DNA of 29,482 nucleotides, from assembly GCA_003242205.1 (NCBI GenBank), contig QGUR01000011.1, forward strand, positions 1 through 29,482, given 5' to 3'. This document shows positions 8,236-16,897 of the stretch, in pieces (the stretch's first letter is position 1; each line of letters opens with the position of its first letter). A program made the translations under genes and the position numbers. The DNA comes from Chloroflexota bacterium. Its GTDB lineage: Bacteria > Chloroflexota > Anaerolineae > Aggregatilineales > Phototrophicaceae. Under the pieces are notes generated by a model. The model was not told where the DNA came from. It saw only the letters and a list, made by a program, of their open reading frames with translations, and ran no database searches.

Positions 8236-9519
8236 ATGGTTAAGCACTTTTCACGACGCGACTTTTTGAAGACCACTGCCCTCGCTGGCGCTGGCGCTGC
8301 TTTGTCCTCACTGCCGCACTTCAGGGTGGGAGCGCAGGAACCGGTGACGATTCGCCTCATGGCATGGGGCAACCCGACCGAGGTGGAAGCTCGCGAAGCG
8401 ACCATCGCCATGTTCCACGAGCAGCATCCGAACATCCGCGTGGAATTTCTGCACACGCCGGACGATTACATGGTGAAGCTGCAAACGATGCTGGCCGGCG
8501 GCGACTATCCCGATGTCATTTTCCTGGGCAACGGCGATATTCTGCCATTCGTCACAAGGGGCCAACTGCTCCCGCTCAACGATCTGATCGAGCGTGACGG
8601 CGTCGATACCTCCGACATCTTCCCAAACATCTACAACCTCTACAATGTTGACGGCGTGCAGTACGGCTTCCCGGTAGACGCGCCGAACCAGCAGCTTTTC
8701 TATAACAAGACCATGTTTGAAGAAGCCGGCGTCGAGCCGCCGCCTTCCGACTGGGACGACGAAACATGGACGTGGGATGCTTTTCTTGAGAAGGCAATAG
8801 CGCTCACGGACGCAAGCAAGAACCGTTGGGGCTATCAGGTCCTCCCCGGGTTCCGTCCGTGGTGGATCTGGGTCACGGCCAACGGCGGTTCATTCTTCAA
8901 CGAAGATGGCACGGCCTGTGTGCTGAACGAACCGCCCGCCGTCGAAGCGCTGCAATTCCTGGCCGACCTGATCCATGTTCACAAGGTCGCGCCGCCGCTG
9001 GATGTGGCCACCGAGATGGGCGGCGCGACGCTGTTCCAGTCCGGCATCACGGCGATGGAAACGTGGTGGCCCGCGATTGGCTACATGCGTACGAACATCG
9101 GCGACAAGTTCGTGTGGGACGTTGCGCCACACCCGGCAGGGGCAGCGGGCAAGTCGACTTCGGGTGGCGGCACGGGTCATACGATTTCGGCCTTCAGCCA
9201 GCATCCGGAAGAAGCATGGGAATTCCTCAAGTTCGTCATCTCGCAGCCAGCCGTCGAGAGGTGGACGGACATCATGGGGATCGTCCCTCCGCTCCAGTCG
9301 GTGGCCCAGAGCGAGGTTTTCCTCAAGCCCGATCTGCCACCCGAAAATATTCAGGTCTTCACTGAGGGTAGTGCCTATCTGCGGCCCGACCCGCAGCATC
9401 CGGCTTTCACACAGGCCAGCCAGATCGCGGTGTCTGAGCTTCAGGCGCTGTGGCTTGGCGGCGTCTCGGCGCAGGAAGTCTGCGACAGGATCGTCGATCA
9501 GGTAAATCGTCTGCTGTAA
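8236..9519 (+). CDS. Tat-exported extracellular sugar-binding protein (family 1)
   Basis: A 427-residue solute-binding protein of the family 1 extracellular type that delivers sugar to the two upstream permeases. It begins with a twin-arginine signal (SRRDFLKTTALAGAG, Arg7-Arg8), with likely cleavage after VGA near residue 34. No lipobox cysteine is visible, so it is either released or held otherwise. The mature start VTIRLMAWGNPTEVEAREA and the later GGDYPDVIFLGNGD and YGFPVDAPNQQLFYNKTMFEEAG are family hallmarks. GGAG lies just before the ATG. Several aromatic residues around 190-215 (WIWVTANGG) could stack on sugar rings. Tat export implies folding in the cytoplasm first, which is less common than Sec export for this family. 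Confidence 0.93.
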   Translation: MVKHFSRRDFLKTTALAGAGAALSSLPHFRVGAQEPVTIRLMAWGNPTEVEAREATIAMFHEQHPNIRVEFLHTPDDYMVKLQTMLAGGDYPDVIFLGNGDILPFVTRGQLLPLNDLIERDGVDTSDIFPNIYNLYNVDGVQYGFPVDAPNQQLFYNKTMFEEAGVEPPPSDWDDETWTWDAFLEKAIALTDASKNRWGYQVLPGFRPWWIWVTANGGSFFNEDGTACVLNEPPAVEALQFLADLIHVHKVAPPLDVATEMGGATLFQSGITAMETWWPAIGYMRTNIGDKFVWDVAPHPAGAAGKSTSGGGTGHTISAFSQHPEEAWEFLKFVISQPAVERWTDIMGIVPPLQSVAQSEVFLKPDLPPENIQVFTEGSAYLRPDPQHPAFTQASQIAVSELQALWLGGVSAQEVCDRIVDQVNRLL

Positions 9520-9586
9520 TACAGGTCGGGCGCGGAGGCGTTTGACAGCTTTCGCGCCCGTACTCCTCCAGCGAAAGAGAAGCAGT

Positions 9587-11089
9587 ATGGGCCAGCGCCC
9601 GAACATCATCATTATCATGACCGACCAGCAGCGGGCTGATGCGTCGCGGCGCGAAGGTTTTCCGCTGGATACCACGCCCTTTCTCGACGAGCTTGCGACC
9701 GAGGGGACATGGTTTAACGGAGCGTATACCGTTATGCCCGCGTGTCTTCCGGCGCGTGTTAGCATGTTGACCGGACGCTGGCCCAGCGCCACCCGCGCGC
9801 GTACCAATCACAACGGCAGGGATGCCTATTACGCCGTCGATCTGATCGATGTCCTGCGCGAGCAGGGCTATGCGACGGCGCTGTGCGGCAAGAATCACTC
9901 GCACCTCACGCCCGACAAATTCGACTACTGGTTCGAGGTCGGCCATACCGGCGGAAACGGGAACGACCGCACCGAGGACGAAAAAGCGTTTGATCGCTAT
10001 CTCGATAGCCTTAATCACCGGGCAGATATGCAGCCCACGCCTTTCCCGCTTGAAACACAGCTACCGTATCGGGCTGTTACGGCGGCGCAACGCTGGCTCG
10101 AGACGCTGGATCATCGGCCGTTTTTTCTCTGGCTGTCGTTTCCCGAGCCGCACAATCCGTATCAGGTTCCCGAACCGTATTTCTCGCTGTTTCCGCCCGA
10201 AACCCTGCCGCCAACTCTGGCAGATGAGCGTGCGCTGGAAAGTAAGGGCTTTAAATTCCAGTGGACGCGCCACATCGGTGAAGTCGCCTTTCCCGACTAT
10301 GCCGAACAGATCCCACGCGCGCGCGCCAACTACTACGGCATGCTGCGGCTGATCGACGATCAGATCCGGCGCTTCTTCGACTTTTTGGACGCGAGGGGGC
10401 TGCGAGAGAATACGATCATCGTCGTGCTTTCGGATCATGGCGATTTCGTTGGCGAATACGGGCTGGTACGCAAAGGCCCGGAATTGCCCGAAGTGCTGGT
10501 GCGGATTCCGATGTTCTGGCTTGGGCCCGGCATTCGCCGGTCTGCGGAACCGCACCCTGCGCTGGTATCGCTGGTGGATGTCATGCCAACGCTGTGCGAG
10601 GCAATCGGCGTTGAGCTTCCTCCCGGCGTGCAGGGGCGAAGCCTGTGGCCGTTGCTCACCGAACAGCCTTACCCGGTGGAAGAGTTTGCCAGCGTGTATG
10701 CCGAGCAGGGTTTTGGCGGGCTGCATTACACGGCAAGCGACCCATTTGATCCAACCGAAGATGGCCTGACGCCGGGGGTGGCGTTCGACGAGCTTAACGG
10801 CTGGTCACAAAGCGGCACGATGCGTATGCTCCGCCGGGGAGACTGGAAGCTGGTTTTTGACATGCAGGGCCGGGGACAGCTTTACAACCTGCGAAACGAT
10901 CCGGTTGAACTGTGCAATCTTTACGACAATCCGGATGTCGCCGGTGTCCAGCTTCAGATGGTGACGGAACTGCTGGCATGGACGCTGCGAGCGCAGGACC
11001 CGTTGCCATATCCCCGGCAGCGCTACCGTTTCAAGACCGATCCGCGCAATTACTGGTCGCCCTACCGCAGCACGCCGGATTCGTCGTAA
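9587..11089 (+). CDS. Type I (formylglycine-dependent) sulfatase, cytoplasmic
   Basis: A 500-residue alkaline-phosphatase-superfamily sulfatase that hydrolyses sulfate esters. The opening RPNIIIIMTDQQRAD supplies the first metal-binding Asp (Asp13). The signature CLPAR (residues 53-57, in PACLPARVSMLTGR) has the Cys to be converted to formylglycine, which needs a maturase encoded elsewhere. KNHSHL near residue 105 and LSDHGDFVGEYGLVRKG near 280-295 supply the remaining active-site residues. No signal peptide is visible from the ATG at 9587, chosen because GAGAAG precedes it; an in-frame start at 9542 adds 15 residues that also lack a signal. The gene follows the binding protein by 67 bases on the same strand, suggesting that imported sulfated sugar is desulfated inside the cell. 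Phosphonate monoester hydrolase activity is an alternative for this superfamily. Confidence 0.9.
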   Translation: MGQRPNIIIIMTDQQRADASRREGFPLDTTPFLDELATEGTWFNGAYTVMPACLPARVSMLTGRWPSATRARTNHNGRDAYYAVDLIDVLREQGYATALCGKNHSHLTPDKFDYWFEVGHTGGNGNDRTEDEKAFDRYLDSLNHRADMQPTPFPLETQLPYRAVTAAQRWLETLDHRPFFLWLSFPEPHNPYQVPEPYFSLFPPETLPPTLADERALESKGFKFQWTRHIGEVAFPDYAEQIPRARANYYGMLRLIDDQIRRFFDFLDARGLRENTIIVVLSDHGDFVGEYGLVRKGPELPEVLVRIPMFWLGPGIRRSAEPHPALVSLVDVMPTLCEAIGVELPPGVQGRSLWPLLTEQPYPVEEFASVYAEQGFGGLHYTASDPFDPTEDGLTPGVAFDELNGWSQSGTMRMLRRGDWKLVFDMQGRGQLYNLRNDPVELCNLYDNPDVAGVQLQMVTELLAWTLRAQDPLPYPRQRYRFKTDPRNYWSPYRSTPDSS

Positions 11090-11096
11090 TCCGGCG
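11073..11096. terminator. Hairpin between convergent sulfatase and Nudix-like genes
   Basis: CGCCGGATT (11073-11081) and AATCCGGCG (11088-11096) form a perfect nine-pair stem with loop CGTCGT. It overlaps the sulfatase stop codon and sits two bases from the stop of the opposing gene. There is no T run on either side, so it is at best a weak intrinsic terminator or an mRNA-stabilising hairpin serving both strands. Confidence 0.4.
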
Positions 11097-11097
11097 C

Positions 11098-11754
11098 TCA
11101 GCGCATGAGGAGCGGGCGGGCACGTTCAAGCCACTGCTGGTGAATTGCGGTGAGTCGCGGCGGGCTGTCGAGCGGAGCCCACGTCAGATTCTCCGGCGTG
11201 CGTGCGCCGGTAGCCTGTTCGATCTGGCCGTTGCTCACTTTGATGTGGAAAAGATGGTGTTCGATCCGGCTCGCCAGCGCGTCTATCGTGACCCAGCCAA
11301 AGCGGCGCGTTGCGATCACCAGTTCGTTCTCGCGCAGGGCCATCTCCTCAAAGGAGATACGCGCAAAATCGTCCTGAGCTTCGATCAGGCGAACACGCAA
11401 GCCACGGTCGAGTGTGAAGCGCATCAGCGTGGCGTCGAAACTGGGCCCGGTTCGCAAATAGACCGGGCGCAGCATGACCCGTGTATCTTTGGGCAGCCGC
11501 TCTCTGACGAGCGCAATACGCTGAATATCCACCGGCCGGGTGATGCCGGTGAGGTTTCTTAACAGGCGCAGGGATGCGTCTGCTGGCGCTTCGTACAACT
11601 CGACATCCGCATGCGGCAATTCCGCTTCACCGTCTGGCTGTTGCTGCACCAGCAGTGCCAGCCGGTTATGTTGGCGCTGCGTGACAAATACAACGACCCG
11701 CGGCAGGCTGCGCTGCGGTTCCCTGTTGTGATCTGCTTCGATTTCGGATGCCAT
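11098..11754 (-). CDS. Nudix-like protein with degenerate catalytic box
   Basis: A 218-residue soluble protein. The N-terminal part (LPRVVVFVTQRQHNRLALLVQ) looks like the first strands of a Nudix fold. It is followed by a segment that aligns to the Nudix box at the right spacing: E in LYEAP, R in SLRLL, and the closing G-I of NLTGI. The glutamates that bind metal in REUXEE are replaced (Leu, Asn, Leu), so hydrolysis is unlikely. The C-terminal half (about 110-218) is beta-rich with a basic stretch and a final helix; it does not clearly resemble the winged helix of NrtR regulators. I chose ATG at 11754 because GGGAG lies ten bases upstream; the longer frame to 11829 lacks this. Role unknown: binding or regulation is more likely than catalysis. 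Confidence 0.6.
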   Translation of the reverse strand: MASEIEADHNREPQRSLPRVVVFVTQRQHNRLALLVQQQPDGEAELPHADVELYEAPADASLRLLRNLTGITRPVDIQRIALVRERLPKDTRVMLRPVYLRTGPSFDATLMRFTLDRGLRVRLIEAQDDFARISFEEMALRENELVIATRRFGWVTIDALASRIEHHLFHIKVSNGQIEQATGARTPENLTWAPLDSPPRLTAIHQQWLERARPLLMR

Positions 11755-11833
11755 GATTAATGCGCTCCCGTGTTGCCGGGGGCGACACGCCATGAGTTTC
11801 GCTTGCCACTCCGCCAGGCATCCAGCCAAGTTT

Positions 11834-11873
11834 GTTACGTTACCGCGCAGCCCTCTCGAATGTAACGGGTAAC
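11834..11873. repeat. GTTAC inverted repeat array
   Basis: Two adjacent GTTAC units (11834-11843) face two GTAAC units (11862-11866 and 11869-11873) across an 18-base spacer. It lies about 80-120 bases upstream of the Nudix-like gene start (minus strand) in an otherwise empty 340-base stretch (11755-12094). It could be a two-site operator or a hairpin in the leader; nothing in the sequence decides. Confidence 0.4.
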
Positions 11874-12046
11874 ACTACAAAACCATCCCGTAGGAGAAAC
11901 GGGGCTGCCCGGCGGTTGGCTTCCTGAACTATCGTAACGTACAGGCGTAAAAAACAGATGTCCATTTTTTTAATTTGCCTGCGGACAAGCCGGTCAGGGG
12001 ATGCCTGAATTGAGTGCCGCCTCAAGCGCGATGCTGTCAAAACGAT

Positions 12047-12062
12047 AAAGACGGGCGTCTTT
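12047..12062 (-). terminator. Possible weak terminator after the SDR gene
   Basis: AAAGACG (12047-12053) and CGTCTTT (12056-12062) form a short perfect inverted repeat about 33 bases past the stop of the SDR gene, read on the minus strand. It is followed by ATCGTTTTG, with only a short T run. The stem is short, so the call is tentative. Confidence 0.3.
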
Positions 12063-12094
12063 CCGGCTTCGAGCATTGCCCGCAGGTCATCGGG

Positions 12095-12778
12095 CTATGT
12101 CTCTGCTTCCAGAGGCGCGAAAATCCGGTTCCAGTCTTCGTCGGATTGCGGGGCGGGGCCTTGTGTCCCGACCACTTCAAACGTCACGTTGCTGATGTTT
12201 TCACGCGCCAGCGCCTGCAGAATGACTTCGGCGAGGTCTGCCCGGCTGATTTCGCCGCTGATGGCGATGCTCGATCCCAGTTTGATCCCCTGCTGGCCGC
12301 CTGCCTCTTCGGTCAGCCTGCCGGGGCGCACGATGAGATATGCGACGCCGCTCTCGCGCAAGGCCTCTTCGCCTTTTCGCTTCCATTCCAGCGCCTGCGT
12401 CAGATGATCGGGCGCGTTTTCGGCCTGCGCCACACCGAGCGCGGATACCAGCACAAAACGCGCGACGCCGCTGTTCGCCGCGACTGTCGCCATCAGGCGC
12501 ACGCCTTCATATTCGACCTCTTCGGGACCGTTTTGCCCCTCTGGTTCGCGCGCTCCTGTCGCGCAGATCACGGTGTGAACGCCCTGCAGCACCTCGTGAA
12601 TGGTGTCAATGCGCCGGATGTCCCCTTCCACGACCTCAAGGTTTTCGCCCAGCAGCGCGCGCCCCTTGGTTGCATCGCGCACGAAGGCACGCACGTGCCG
12701 GTTCTTCAGCAGCAACCGGCTGACGATCTCCTGCCCAAGCTTGCCGGTCGCCCCTGCGACCAGATAGATTTCGGCCAT
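12095..12778 (-). CDS. Atypical SDR, NAD(P)-binding protein
   Basis: A 227-residue atypical short-chain dehydrogenase/NmrA-like Rossmann protein (SDR_a5 style). The nucleotide-binding motif is VAGATGKLG (residues 7-15), followed by a basic VRAFVRD strand that favours NADPH. Other family marks are VVEGDI, VICATGA, FVLVSALGV and the YLIVRPGRLTEE strand. The usual catalytic Tyr-x3-Lys is not present (the region reads EWKRKGE), as is common in this group, where members act as redox sensors, quinone or sugar reductases, or assembly factors. It starts 49 bases after the lactate dehydrogenase gene on the same strand and is probably co-transcribed. Substrate unknown. Confidence 0.85.
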   Translation of the reverse strand: MAEIYLVAGATGKLGQEIVSRLLLKNRHVRAFVRDATKGRALLGENLEVVEGDIRRIDTIHEVLQGVHTVICATGAREPEGQNGPEEVEYEGVRLMATVAANSGVARFVLVSALGVAQAENAPDHLTQALEWKRKGEEALRESGVAYLIVRPGRLTEEAGGQQGIKLGSSIAISGEISRADLAEVILQALARENISNVTFEVVGTQGPAPQSDEDWNRIFAPLEAET

Positions 12779-12827
12779 TGGCCGCTCTCCTTAGCCTTAT
12801 CAGAAATCCGCGTGCAAACCTGTTCGC

Positions 12828-13769
12828 TCACAGGTGCAGACTTTCAATTGCCTCTCGCACGATGCTGGCGCTGCGGTGCAGCTTTTCCTGCTCGTCGTCG
12901 TTCAGACGTATGGGGAAGGTGTCAAGCACGCCACCCCCGCCGATCAGACGAGGTAGCGACACCGTGACATCGCGCACGCCGGCGACCTCCTCAATTGGCG
13001 AGCAGACCGTCAGAATCGCGCGCTGGTCGTGGATGATCACGTCGACGATGCGGGCCAGCGCGCTACCGACGCCGTAGTAGGTCGCGCCTTTGCCCTTGAT
13101 AATGTGGTAAGCTGCGTTGCGTACGGCGTGATCGATCTGTTCCCAGTCTTCCTCGCAGAAGCCGGTTTCCCGCTTGGCGCAGAACTCGTCCAGCGTTAGC
13201 CCGCCGACCGTCACCTGCGACCATGTCAGCACCTCGGAGTCGCCATGCTCGCCGATGACATAGGCGTGGATGTGGTGCGAATCGATGCCAAGACGCCGGC
13301 CCAGCAGCGAGCGAAATCGGGCTGTATCCAGCGTCGTGCCTGAGCCCAGCACGCGCGATACCGGCAGCCCACGTTCCACGGCGATGGACGCTGTGAGATG
13401 CGTCATGATATCAACCGGATTGGTGGCGACGACGATCACAGCGTCGGGCGCGTTGTCGATGATCTGTGGAATGACCTCCCGAAACACGGCGGCATTGCGT
13501 TCCAGCAGTTGCAAGCGTGTTTCTCCGGGCTTCTGATTTACACCCGCCGCCATGATCACCACGCTGCTGCCACGCAGGTCGGCATATGTGCCGTCGTTGA
13601 TGTCCATGGGATGGGCAAAGGGAACCGCGTGGTAAAGGTCGTCGGCTTCCGCTTCCGCCCGTTCGGTGTTCTTGTCCACCAGCACGATCTCGCGACCGAT
13701 GCCGCTCATCAACAGCGCATAGGCGGCGGTCGAACCGACGAGGCCGCTCCCCACAATGCCTATTTTCAT
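12828..13769 (-). CDS. ldh: L-lactate dehydrogenase
   Basis: A 313-residue NAD-dependent L-lactate dehydrogenase that interconverts pyruvate and L-lactate in the cytoplasm. The dinucleotide fold is at residues 3-12 (IGIVGSGLVG) with Asp32 for the NAD ribose. The substrate loop is NQKPGETRLQL. Gln79 occupies the specificity position (Gln102 in classical numbering), where malate dehydrogenases have Arg, and Arg85 corresponds to Arg109. DTAR (148-151) and catalytic His175 in GEHGDSE complete the site. I chose ATG at 13769 because it opens directly at the Rossmann strand with GGGGA upstream; the longer frame to 13871 adds 34 residues unlike the family. It leads a probable two-gene unit with the SDR and diverges from the Mrp operon. 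Confidence 0.95.
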   Translation of the reverse strand: MKIGIVGSGLVGSTAAYALLMSGIGREIVLVDKNTERAEAEADDLYHAVPFAHPMDINDGTYADLRGSSVVIMAAGVNQKPGETRLQLLERNAAVFREVIPQIIDNAPDAVIVVATNPVDIMTHLTASIAVERGLPVSRVLGSGTTLDTARFRSLLGRRLGIDSHHIHAYVIGEHGDSEVLTWSQVTVGGLTLDEFCAKRETGFCEEDWEQIDHAVRNAAYHIIKGKGATYYGVGSALARIVDVIIHDQRAILTVCSPIEEVAGVRDVTVSLPRLIGGGGVLDTFPIRLNDDEQEKLHRSASIVREAIESLHL

Positions 13770-14104
13770 GACCACTTTTCCCCAGTCATTATGCGCTTCG
13801 GCAATGCAACGCGAATAGTAATAGATATTGCAAAAAAGTGCGACGAATTGGGCCGGTCGCGAGCGAAACATCTATTTCATAGCTCACTCGACGGCGGGCG
13901 GAACGCGCTGCGCCAACGGGCGCTGATCTCTAATTTTAGACACGCGCCATTATGGCTTACTATCGGAAGATCAAAAAAACCAATAAAAAATTCTGCCGAG
14001 CGAAAGGGAATAGCCCACATGTAAGCTATAACTCAATTTCCAGCAGCTACAATGACCGTGTCCCTTATCGCTTGCAAATTTATGAAGCACACACAGGAGA
14101 ATCT
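13770..14104. promoter_or_regulatory. Divergent intergenic region between ldh and the Mrp operon
   Basis: This 335-base gap must hold the promoters for ldh (minus) and the Mrp operon (plus). It is more AT-rich than its surroundings, especially 13928-14040. Candidate elements are weak: TACAAT at 14048-14053 on the plus strand without a good -35, and a TACTAT hexamer on the minus strand near 13820. I see no convincing operator, small RNA or small gene. An in-frame extension of mrpA to 13952 is open but is lysine/serine-rich and unlike MrpA. Confidence 0.4.
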
Positions 14105-16897
14105 ATGGAGCTTGGCCTGATTCTGATTCCATTCGTCCTCGCTGTGCTCATTTCGCTTGCAGGCCGCTCGATTCCGCGCTCATGGATTCATTGGGGCAGC
14201 GCGGCGATCATGTTGGGCCTGTTTGTCTGGGTGCTCTCACTATTGCCGCGCATTCATGAAGAGGGCGCGGTTATGCTCATCTATCCGTGGGTTCCGGCGC
14301 TCCAACTCACGATCGAGATTTTTATTGATGGTCTGGCGGCGATCTTTGCGCTGCTCATCACGGGGATTGGCGCGGCGGTTTTTTTCTATGCCGGTTATTA
14401 CATGGAGGGCGATGACCGCGCGCTGCGCTTTTTTTCTCTCCTCAGCGCCTTCACCGGCAGCATGCTTGGGCTGGTGCTTTCCGGCAATCTCCTGTTGCTG
14501 TTTATCTGCTGGGAACTGACGAGCGTTTTTTCGTTCACGCTGATCGGTTTTGATGGCAAGAACCCGGCGGCGCGCGCGTCGGCGTCGCAGGCGCTGGTGG
14601 TGACGGCAGGCGGCGGGCTGGCCCTGCTGGTGGGGCTGATCCTGCTGGGGTTGGCGGGCGATACCTTTAGTCTGGCAGACATCACCCAACTGCGTTTGCA
14701 GGATCATCCGTGGTATGCGGGCATTGCGGCGCTCGTCATGCTCGGATGTTTCACCAAAAGCGCGCAGTTTCCATTTCACTTCTGGCTGCCCGCCGGTATG
14801 ACAGCTCCGACGCCCGCCAGCGCTTTTCTGCACTCGGCGACGATGGTGAAAGCGGGTGTTTATCTACTGGCGCGGCTGTATCCAACGCTCGGCGATACGG
14901 ATCTATGGCTGGCGGGCCTGACGACCATTGGCTTTCTTACGCTGCTCGTCGGCGCGTTCAATGCCATTCGCCAGCGCGATCTCAAGGGGCTGCTGGCCTA
15001 CGCAACGATAAGCTGGCTTGGCACGCTGGTCTTTCTGCTTGGCCTGCCGCATGGCGAAGGCTACGTCGCGGCGCTGGTCGGCATTATCGCCCATGCGCTT
15101 TACAAGAGCCCGCTCTTCATGGTCGCAGGCGCGGTCGATCATGCCACCGGCACGCGCAATATCGACCACCTCGGCGGCCTCATGCGGCATATGCCAGACG
15201 CAGCGGCGACAGCCATGATCGCGGCGCTGTCGATGGCGGGCGTCATCCCTTTTCTGGGTTTCGTCGCCAAGGAAGCGCTGCTGGAAGCTGTTGTCGAGTC
15301 TCACAATAATCTGTTCCTCACCGGCGTCCTGATCAGCGCGGTTTTCACCGTCACCGCAGCGCTGATCTTCGTCTGGGACGTCTTTGTGCGCCCGGCAGCG
15401 CAGGGTGGCGGGGCAAACGACCACCATGCGGATCATGGTGAGCACGCCGAATCGCATTTTCACCAGACGCCGCGCCTGATGCTACTTGGGCCGGGCATTA
15501 TTGCCGTCCTCTCGCTGGTGACGGCGCTCGGCATCGAGCAACTGGTCGGCCCGCTGGTGTCGCTGGCCGCGCCTGAGGAAGTTTCGCTGCACCTTTTTCA
15601 CGGCTTCAACAACATCTTCATGCTCAGCTTGCTGGCGCTGGCGCTCGGCCTGATGGTCTTTCTGGCGCGCAATCGCTGGCTGCGCTGGCCGCTGCCAACG
15701 CTCATGACCGGGGCGCGCGCGTATCAATTGCTGATGCGGGGCCTCAACGGCGCGGGCGATCTGGTGCTCAAGACGCAGAGCGGCAAGCTGAGTCACTATC
15801 TCGCGATTATGCTGGGCGTGGTCGGCATTTTGCTGGCGCTGCTGGCATCGGAATATGTTTCCAGTGCGGAGTTACGGTTCTCGTTGCGCGGCAGCGGCGA
15901 CCTGATGAAAGCGGTGCTGCTGTTGCTATCGCTGGCATCGGTGCTGGCGAGCATTCTGTTCAAGGGGCATTTGCTGGCGGTGCTTGCGCTCGGCGTCGCG
16001 GGTTACGCGGTCGGCGGTATTTTCCTGCTGGAGCCGGGGCCGGACGTAGCCATGGTGCAAATTCTGGTCGAAACGCTGACCGCCGTGCTGGTCATCGTCA
16101 TGCTCAGCCGCATCAGCGAGCGCAAGCGCAAGGCGGCGGCGGACGTCATCTGGGGCAACGGCAAGTCGAACGTGCGGCGTGATATTCTGGTTTCCGGCCT
16201 CGTGGGGATTGGCGTAGGCGGCTTTGCGCTCGCCGCCGTGATCCATCGACCGGAGCGCCAGAGCCCGCTTGCGGACTGGTATCTGGCAAATGCCGATCTG
16301 GTCGGCGTGACCGACGTCGTCGGCGGTTTGATTACGGATTTTCGCGGTACGGACACGCTGATCGAAATCACCGTTTTCAGCATGGCCGCGCTGGGCGTGC
16401 TGACCGTCCTGTTCCTGACGCACAGCAAGGAGAGGCAGCAAGCCTATCAGATACCGGCCAACCTCAGCCAGATTTCGACGCCGCTCACGCGGCTGGCGGC
16501 GACCGTGCTGCTGCCGCTGGCGACCGTCATCGCGCTGGCGCAACTGCTTTACGCCGGAAGCGCGCCGGGGGACGGATTTACGGCAGGCGTCATTGGCGGC
16601 ATCAGTGTTGTTCTGCTCTATCAGGTCTTTGGCTACGGCGGCGTGCGCCTGCGAAAACAAAGGCCGGAACTGCTGATCGGTGTCGGGCTGGTGCTGGCGC
16701 TCGTCAATGCCATTTTGCCGCTGCTTTCCGGCAGCAGCTTTTTGCAGCACAACAACTTCGGCGATATTCACCTGCCCGCCGGATTGCACTTCACCTCCTC
16801 GACCATCTTTGAAATATCGATTTTCCTGACCGTCTTCGGCGGCGTCATTACGATGATCAACGCCATTACCAACCCGGAGGGGATCGAAGAACTATGA
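14105..16897 (+). CDS. mrpA: Fused MrpA-MrpB subunit of Na+/H+ antiporter
   Basis: A 930-residue multi-pass membrane protein, the large subunit of the Mrp (Mnh/Pha) cation/proton antiporter. Residues 1-500 are the ND5/NuoL-like channel: Glu137 in CWELTSVFSFTLIGF and Lys218 in CFTKSAQFPFHFWLPAG are the conserved proton-path residues, with HALYKSPLFMVAGAVDH following. The middle holds the MbhD/NuoJ-like helices (AMVQILVETLTAVLVIVMLS). The last 135 residues are an MrpB domain (RLAATVLLPLATVIALAQ, then APGDGFTAGVIGG). Such AB fusions are known, for example PhaAB. A loop at residues 440-453 holds seven histidines. The ATG at 14105 is chosen because GGAG lies seven bases upstream and the protein then begins at the first helix. 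mrpC overlaps its stop by four bases. Confidence 0.95.
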   Translation: MELGLILIPFVLAVLISLAGRSIPRSWIHWGSAAIMLGLFVWVLSLLPRIHEEGAVMLIYPWVPALQLTIEIFIDGLAAIFALLITGIGAAVFFYAGYYMEGDDRALRFFSLLSAFTGSMLGLVLSGNLLLLFICWELTSVFSFTLIGFDGKNPAARASASQALVVTAGGGLALLVGLILLGLAGDTFSLADITQLRLQDHPWYAGIAALVMLGCFTKSAQFPFHFWLPAGMTAPTPASAFLHSATMVKAGVYLLARLYPTLGDTDLWLAGLTTIGFLTLLVGAFNAIRQRDLKGLLAYATISWLGTLVFLLGLPHGEGYVAALVGIIAHALYKSPLFMVAGAVDHATGTRNIDHLGGLMRHMPDAAATAMIAALSMAGVIPFLGFVAKEALLEAVVESHNNLFLTGVLISAVFTVTAALIFVWDVFVRPAAQGGGANDHHADHGEHAESHFHQTPRLMLLGPGIIAVLSLVTALGIEQLVGPLVSLAAPEEVSLHLFHGFNNIFMLSLLALALGLMVFLARNRWLRWPLPTLMTGARAYQLLMRGLNGAGDLVLKTQSGKLSHYLAIMLGVVGILLALLASEYVSSAELRFSLRGSGDLMKAVLLLLSLASVLASILFKGHLLAVLALGVAGYAVGGIFLLEPGPDVAMVQILVETLTAVLVIVMLSRISERKRKAAADVIWGNGKSNVRRDILVSGLVGIGVGGFALAAVIHRPERQSPLADWYLANADLVGVTDVVGGLITDFRGTDTLIEITVFSMAALGVLTVLFLTHSKERQQAYQIPANLSQISTPLTRLAATVLLPLATVIALAQLLYAGSAPGDGFTAGVIGGISVVLLYQVFGYGGVRLRKQRPELLIGVGLVLALVNAILPLLSGSSFLQHNNFGDIHLPAGLHFTSSTIFEISIFLTVFGGVITMINAITNPEGIEEL

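Noticed and set aside
11073..11096. Strong bidirectional intrinsic terminator
   Set aside because: The stem is perfect but neither side has a T run, so it is listed only as a low-confidence hairpin.
11840..12076. 78-codon minus-strand frame in the gap between the Nudix-like and SDR genes
   Set aside because: No ribosome binding site, no recognisable fold, and it covers the GTTAC repeat array; treated as non-coding.
13952..14104. N-terminal extension of mrpA
   Set aside because: The extra 51 residues are Lys/Ser/Tyr-rich and not membrane-like; the ATG at 14105 has a good ribosome binding site and opens on the first helix.
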